Below, piece by piece: positions 5,603 to 7,177 of a stretch of DNA of 7,177 bases. The notes under the pieces were generated by a model. The model saw only the letters and a list, made by a program, of their open reading frames with translations, made no database searches and was not told the origin of the DNA. The DNA comes from Thermoproteota archaeon (GTDB lineage: Archaea; Korarchaeota; JAOZGF01), in contig JAOZGF010000262.1 of assembly GCA_027491845.1 (NCBI GenBank), forward strand, positions 1 through 7,177. Reading direction: 5' to 3'. Numbering within the stretch: the first letter of the stretch is position 1; the number at the start of each line of letters is the position of its first letter. The translations under genes were made by a program, and so were the position numbers.

Positions 5603-7177
5603 TTGAGCAGGTTAAAACTAATAAACGGCTACCCTGAGTACATGAGGGAATCCATAGAGCTTGTGAATAAGACTAGGCCAAGGAGACTTAAAGAAACATA
5701 TAGGCAGTTATCCCTTCCAGAAAGGGAAGAGTTACTGGTTAGGTATCATCCAGACCATAAACCTGGAAGTAAGAGGGCCTTAAGGGTTGGTCCAAACAAG
5801 GGAGACCTAGCGCCCCATGAGCTAGCGGACTTGCTTGAAGCCTATCCCCTGATTAACCCTGAAGAAATAGATTTGTCTAAGATAGATTACGATGCTGATG
5901 TCTTGATCATTGGGGGCGGTGGAGCAGGCATGGTTTCAGCTTTATGGGCTGTTGAAACAGGCATTGAACCAGAGAAAATACTGCTGGTTACAAAATTAAG
6001 ACTTGGCGATTCAAACTCCATAATGTCCCAGGGAGGAGTTCAGGCAGCTGATAAGCCCTATGATTCTCCTGTAAGACACTTTTTAGATGCAATGGGAGGA
6101 GGCCACTTCACAAATAATCCAGTGCTTGTCAGGGCACTTACCATGGATGCGCCCTTCATGATTAAATGGCTTGAAGAACTAGGCTTAATGTTTGACAAGG
6201 AAGAAGACGGTTCCATGGTTGAGATTTGGGGTGGAGGGACAACTGCTCGAAGAATGCATTCGTGCAAGGACTATACTGGAATGGAGATAGTGAGGGTTTT
6301 ACGTGACGAGGTGAGAAACAGGGGGATAAGCGTCATTGAGTTTACGTCTGCAATAGAGTTGATCATGGATGAAGAGGGCAAAGTCGCTGGATCAGTTCTC
6401 TACAACATGGAGAGCTCCCAATACTATGTTGCTAGGGCGAAGGCAACTATCCTTGCAACAGGAGGCTATGGAAGACTGCACATACAGGGTTTCCCTACAA
6501 CAAACCATTACGGGGCAACTGCAGATGGCCTAGTGCTTGCATACCGTGTTGGGGCAAGATTGGTTGACATAGATTCAGCCCAATACCACCCGACAGGTGC
6601 AGCCTATCCAGAACAAATCGTAGGTTTGCTCATAACGGAAAAGGTGAGGGGAATGGGTGCGCTAGTGGTGAATAGGTACGGTGAACAATTTGTTTTCCCG
6701 TTAGAACCAAGAGATGTTGAAGCAGCCGCAATAATAAGGGAATGCTGGGAAAGAGACAATGGAGTAATAACCCCCACCGGCATGAGGGGGGTTTGGCTTG
6801 ACTCACCTATGATAGAGACGTTAAAGGGGGAAGGAACAATAAAAAAGAACCTGCCGGCGATGTACAGGATGTTCAAGAGATTCGGGATAGACATAACCAA
6901 AGATCCAATGCTTGTGTTCCCAACACTACACTACCAAAATGGCGGGGTAGCTATAAACGAGAAAGCGGAAACAGAGGTGCCAGGGTTATTCGCGGCAGGG
7001 GAAGTTGAAGGAGGAGTGCATGGAAAAAACAGGTTGATGGGGAACTCCATACTAGACTACTTGGTCTTTGGAAGGAGGGCTGGAATAAACGCTGCCAAAC
7101 ATGCTAAAAAAACAAAAATCGGAAAACTCACGTTGCAACATGTGAATAAATATGTTGAAATGCTGGAGAGGGAAGGA
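5603..7177 (+). CDS. Fumarate reductase/succinate dehydrogenase-type FAD flavoprotein (SdhA/FrdA/TfrA-like), 3' end missing
   Basis: The frame is open from TTG 5603 to the right edge, giving 525 residues without a stop. The protein should interconvert fumarate and succinate or act on a similar dicarboxylate. The FAD dinucleotide motif GGGGAG is at 104-109 and QGG at 143-145. Residues matching the fumarate reductase active site are all present: His329 in QYHPTG, Glu346 and Arg349 in TEKVRG, Arg370 in PRD, His443 in LHYQNGG and Arg477 in HGKNRL. HSCKDYTG at 219-226 matches the substrate-loop region of the family. The His that binds FAD covalently in SdhA/FrdA is replaced by Asn138, so the FAD is probably noncovalent, as in L-aspartate oxidase. 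About 95 extra residues precede the FAD domain, including RVGPNKGD at 61-68, and are not part of standard SdhA. The C-terminal helical domain is cut off by the window. L-aspartate oxidase is an alternative, but the adjacent iron-sulfur subunit argues for a reductase. Gap to the previous gene: 10 bases. Confidence 0.85.
   Translation, partial: MSRLKLINGYPEYMRESIELVNKTRPRRLKETYRQLSLPEREELLVRYHPDHKPGSKRALRVGPNKGDLAPHELADLLEAYPLINPEEIDLSKIDYDADVLIIGGGGAGMVSALWAVETGIEPEKILLVTKLRLGDSNSIMSQGGVQAADKPYDSPVRHFLDAMGGGHFTNNPVLVRALTMDAPFMIKWLEELGLMFDKEEDGSMVEIWGGGTTARRMHSCKDYTGMEIVRVLRDEVRNRGISVIEFTSAIELIMDEEGKVAGSVLYNMESSQYYVARAKATILATGGYGRLHIQGFPTTNHYGATADGLVLAYRVGARLVDIDSAQYHPTGAAYPEQIVGLLITEKVRGMGALVVNRYGEQFVFPLEPRDVEAAAIIRECWERDNGVITPTGMRGVWLDSPMIETLKGEGTIKKNLPAMYRMFKRFGIDITKDPMLVFPTLHYQNGGVAINEKAETEVPGLFAAGEVEGGVHGKNRLMGNSILDYLVFGRRAGINAAKHAKKTKIGKLTLQHVNKYVEMLEREG

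Noticed and set aside
2948..6900. Minus-strand open frames at 2948-3172, 4827-5018, 6058-6267 and 6604-6900
   Set aside because: Each is antisense to a well-supported gene, and the translations are low-complexity Ser/Leu/Pro-rich sequences expected from antisense reading.
5603..7177. L-aspartate oxidase (NadB) identity for the flavoprotein
   Set aside because: The noncovalent FAD site fits NadB, but the N-terminal extension, the LHYQNGG active-site segment and the directly adjacent iron-sulfur subunit fit a fumarate-reductase-type complex better.
1..7177. Mobile elements, CRISPR arrays, tRNA or rRNA genes
   Set aside because: No repeat-spacer pattern, transposase, terminal inverted repeats or structured RNA sequence was seen; the window is almost fully coding.

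Overview
The window carries six tightly packed genes, all on the + strand, and nearly every one encodes an iron-sulfur or flavin redox protein. The layout suggests an anaerobic archaeon. The genes start with GTG, TTG or ATG behind GGTG/GGAG-type ribosome sites, arginine is written almost entirely as AGG/AGA, and the first four proteins belong to the heterodisulfide reductase (Hdr) world of methanogens, Archaeoglobi, Bathyarchaeia and relatives. The lineage cannot be fixed from this piece. An anaerobic bacterium with horizontally shared Hdr genes is less likely but not excluded.

Region 1 (about 28-4756) is one transcription unit with gaps or overlaps of 10, -14 and 5 bases. It encodes HdrA (flavin-based electron bifurcation subunit), MvhD ([2Fe-2S] connector to HdrA), an FrhB/FdhB-like flavoprotein with C-terminal ferredoxin motifs (candidate F420- or formate-linked electron input), and an HdrD-like protein (ferredoxin module plus two complete CCG domains, the fused equivalent of HdrC and HdrB). 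No hydrogenase subunits MvhA/MvhG, no separate HdrB/HdrC and no membrane subunit HdrE occur in the window.

Region 2 (4757-4851) is a 95-base intergenic stretch with a weak TATA-like element and a purine-rich, roughly 10-base imperfect repeat leading into a good ribosome site.

Region 3 (4852-7177, running off the right edge) encodes a pair resembling succinate dehydrogenase/fumarate reductase or thiol:fumarate reductase. The first protein is an iron-sulfur subunit with one [2Fe-2S] and two [4Fe-4S] motifs. The second is an FAD flavoprotein with the fumarate-reductase catalytic residues, no His for covalent FAD attachment and an N-terminal extension of about 95 residues. The flavoprotein is open to the window end and lacks its C-terminus here.

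Working model (inference): the FrhB-like subunit delivers hydride electrons through MvhD to the HdrA flavin, which splits them between a low-potential carrier (ferredoxin) and a higher-potential path through the HdrD-like subunit. The fumarate-reductase-like pair next door may share this path or be an independently transcribed fumarate/succinate module. The sequence proves neither physical association nor substrates.
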